Part shown: piece after piece, positions 62,652 to 64,000 of the stretch | Layout of the letters: each line of letters opens with the position of its first letter | How positions within the stretch are numbered: position 1 is the first letter of the stretch | From: Slackia faecicanis | GTDB taxonomy: Bacteria > Actinomycetota > Coriobacteriia > Coriobacteriales > Eggerthellaceae | Assembly (NCBI RefSeq): GCF_003725295.1 | Contig: NZ_QICB01000002.1 | Span: forward strand, 248,001-312,000 | Reading direction: 5' to 3' | DNA length: 64,000 nt | The notes under the pieces: generated by a model | What the model was told of the DNA's origin: nothing | What the model saw: only the letters and a program-made list of their open reading frames with translations | Database searches by the model: none | Program-made: the position numbers and the translations under genes

Positions 62652-63285
62652 TGAAGCTACCTGCCTCTTCGACATAGCGCTTGATCATAGCACGGTGCTG
62701 TTCGTCAGACAGGTCATTGCCGATGAGCTTGCCAGCGACGGCGACCGAGAGGTCGGCGACGGAGCTCTGCAGCTCGGAAACGGCGGCCTTCTTCTCAGCC
62801 TCGATAGCCGCGTGGGCTTTATCGATCATGTCGGCAGCTTCCTGATGCGCCTTAGCCGTGATGTCGGCCTTCACGTCTTCGCCGGTCTTCTTGGCGTCGG
62901 CGACGATACGGGAAGCCTCGGCCTTGGCCTCGGCGAGCTGCTGCTTGTACTCTTCAAGCAAGCGCTCGCTTTCCAGGCGGGCGTCTTCGGCATTCTTCAA
63001 ATCATCGCGAATAGTGTTCGCGCGCTTCTCGAGCATGCGATCGAACACAGGCCAGCCGAACTTCGCAAGAACGACCCACAGAATAATGAAGGCGACGAGC
63101 ATGGGGATGAATTCATTCATCTTGGGCAGAATGGCCTCGACGCCACCGCCCTCAGAAGCGAATGCATACGCGGGGCTGCAAAGAGCGGCTGCAGACGCGG
63201 AAACGACCACGGCGCCGATTTTTCCAGCCTTGGGTGAGTACGCTTTCAACTCGCTTGCCTCCTGTTCTTCTCTCGTGAAAATCAT
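62641..63285 (-). CDS. atpF: ATP synthase Fo b subunit with an N-terminal signal-like extension
   Basis: A 214-residue stator. The membrane helix is at about 62-80 (MLVAFIILWVVLAKFGWPV), then a long charged coiled coil (RANTIRDDLKNAEDARLESERLLEEYKQ). Before it are about 50 extra residues, including a second hydrophobic segment ending CSPAYAFASEGG, which reads like a cleavable signal peptide with an AxA site. E. coli b is 156 residues with the helix at the very start. Next to atpE (17 bases). Confidence 0.95.
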   Translation of the reverse strand: MIFTREEQEASELKAYSPKAGKIGAVVVSASAAALCSPAYAFASEGGGVEAILPKMNEFIPMLVAFIILWVVLAKFGWPVFDRMLEKRANTIRDDLKNAEDARLESERLLEEYKQQLAEAKAEASRIVADAKKTGEDVKADITAKAHQEAADMIDKAHAAIEAEKKAAVSELQSSVADLSVAVAGKLIGNDLSDEQHRAMIKRYVEEAGSFNAN

Positions 63286-63302
63286 GCAGTAAATCGAATC
63301 GA

Positions 63303-63521
63303 TTAACCGATGAAGAACAGAACCAAGCCGAGCAGTGCCAGAGCCTCGGACATAGCGGCACCGATGAAGAAGTAGCCCATGAGCTGACCCTTCATCTCAG
63401 GCTGGCGAGCAGCAGCGACGCACAGACCGTAGGTAGCGATACCAATGCCGATGCCAGGGCCGATAGCGGCCAGGCCGTAGCCGACGACCTTCAGTGCGGC
63501 GAGTGCGACAGTGATTTCCAC
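63303..63521 (-). CDS. atpE: ATP synthase Fo c subunit
   Basis: A 72-residue hairpin of two membrane helices. The ion-carrying Glu is in GAAMSEALALLG on helix 2. Helix 1 has PGIGIGIATYG with no Gln at the Na+ position, and Ala follows the Glu instead of Ser/Thr, so the ring should be proton-specific; the residue reading is from the known Na+ motif. The polar loop ARQPE is conserved. Confidence 0.97.
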   Translation of the reverse strand: MEITVALAALKVVGYGLAAIGPGIGIGIATYGLCVAAARQPEMKGQLMGYFFIGAAMSEALALLGLVLFFIG

Positions 63522-63538
63522 AGTTTCCTCCTTTGTCG

Positions 63539-63566
63539 AACCCCATGCCTTTTTCTAATCGGGGTT
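63539..63566 (-). other. Hairpin between atpB and atpE
   Basis: AACCCCG/TGGGGTT arms could form a stem in the 137-base intercistronic region, followed by a CAGCTG pair near 63584-63602. It may affect the stability or relative translation of atpE mRNA; not a clear terminator. Confidence 0.4.
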
Positions 63567-63658
63567 TCTTACCTATATTTGTCAGCTGAAAGGTGCAGCT
63601 GCGACACCGAGTTCAATGCCGCGTAACGTGCGACGGACGGTAGCCCTACGCTCCGATA

Positions 63659-64000
63659 CTAGTGCGCATGGGTGGCGGTGTTGATGTAGGACGCCGAGAG
63701 AATCGCGAACACGAATGCCTGGATGAAAGCGACCAGGCACTCCATGGCGTACATCAAGACCAGGAGCACGAACCATGCGATGGAGGGCAAGCCCGCGATC
63801 AGGTCCATAGAGCCTGCGAACAGCGCCTGCTGGATAAAGCAAGTGGTAGCGATGCCGAAAATGGCGAGCATCATGTGGCCGGCGAGCATGTTGCCGTAAA
63901 GTCGCACGGCCAGCGTAAGAACGCGAATGACCATGGAGAACAGCTCCAGGAACCAGATGACAGGAATCATGGGGCCGGGAACGCCGCTCGGACAAAGGTT
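63659..64000 (-). CDS. atpB: ATP synthase Fo a subunit, 5'-truncated by the window edge
   Basis: The last 113 residues of the proton-channel subunit; the frame stays open to base 64000. It reads NLCPSGVPGPMIPVIWFLEL, then the essential Arg in RLYGNMLAGHMM, and the final helices ending in NTATHAH. The terminal region (ILSASYINTATHAH) is typical. It heads the operon atpBEFHAGDC, so the promoter lies outside the window. Confidence 0.96.
   Translation of the reverse strand, partial: NLCPSGVPGPMIPVIWFLELFSMVIRVLTLAVRLYGNMLAGHMMLAIFGIATTCFIQQALFAGSMDLIAGLPSIAWFVLLVLMYAMECLVAFIQAFVFAILSASYINTATHAH

Overview
The window is a GC-rich, gene-dense bacterial chromosome segment that fits the Coriobacteriia, most likely the family Eggerthellaceae. 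The support is indirect: Rho carries a long low-complexity extension, L31 carries an Ala/Lys/Glu tail, a multi-pass membrane LuxR-type regulator is divergent from a transporter, there is a DUF5692-like membrane protein, tRNA-dependent amidation uses GatCAB, and cis-regulation uses a T-box and a glycine riboswitch. The genus cannot be fixed by reading alone. I see no rRNA, tRNA, prophage, insertion sequence, plasmid function or cas gene. Both edges cut genes: CorA at the left and ATP synthase subunit a at the right.

Layout, left to right. 1-7 kb: a CorA-type transporter, NADP isocitrate dehydrogenase, a glycine riboswitch driving an alanine/glycine:Na+ symporter, a TIGR00300-type enzyme and an OFA-family MFS transporter. 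7-15 kb (minus strand): serine acetyltransferase, TatD nuclease, a low-complexity membrane protein, a small alarmone synthetase, a YgiQ radical SAM protein, a TcdA/ThiF-like E1 enzyme and a lipoprotein. 15-21 kb: ArgR with candidate ARG boxes, a glutamate-cysteine ligase, and the pheS-pheT operon behind a T-box leader. 21-26 kb: a P/Q-rich membrane protein, a Nudix hydrolase, L31, an acyl carrier protein, malic enzyme and MscL. 26-34 kb: tal-rho with overlapping stop and start, an FKBP/SlyD-type isomerase, a hot-dog thioesterase with an exact 36-bp repeat pair upstream, lipoproteins, and an XRE-like regulator/Ser-Thr kinase pair. 34-47 kb: gatCAB, TetR, a DUF5692-like protein, an aldo/keto reductase-ferredoxin fusion with recQ, ychF, an NSS transporter and truA. 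47-57 kb: dnaE, a flavin-binding PPOX protein, a B3/4-domain protein, and a LuxR regulator facing a YfcC transporter with a structured leader, followed by an SLH-domain surface protein. 57.9-64 kb: the F1Fo ATP synthase operon atpBEFHAGDC.

Most genes are housekeeping: translation (pheST, gatCAB, rpmE, truA), replication and repair (dnaE, recQ, tatD), termination (rho), central carbon (icd, malic enzyme, tal) and energy (atp). Amino-acid handling recurs (glycine/alanine symport, serine acetylation, ArgR, TIGR00300 enzyme, NSS and YfcC carriers), which suits an asaccharolytic, amino-acid-using anaerobe. No obviously new multi-gene defence or biosynthetic system is visible. The best leads are regulatory or structural: the leader of the YfcC gene, the 36-bp repeats at 30.6 kb, the riboswitch expression platform, a 16-bp palindrome in front of the PPOX gene, the kinase/HTH pair, and low-complexity tails on RNA-related proteins. 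Starts were chosen mainly from Shine-Dalgarno spacing. Nothing here was checked against a database.
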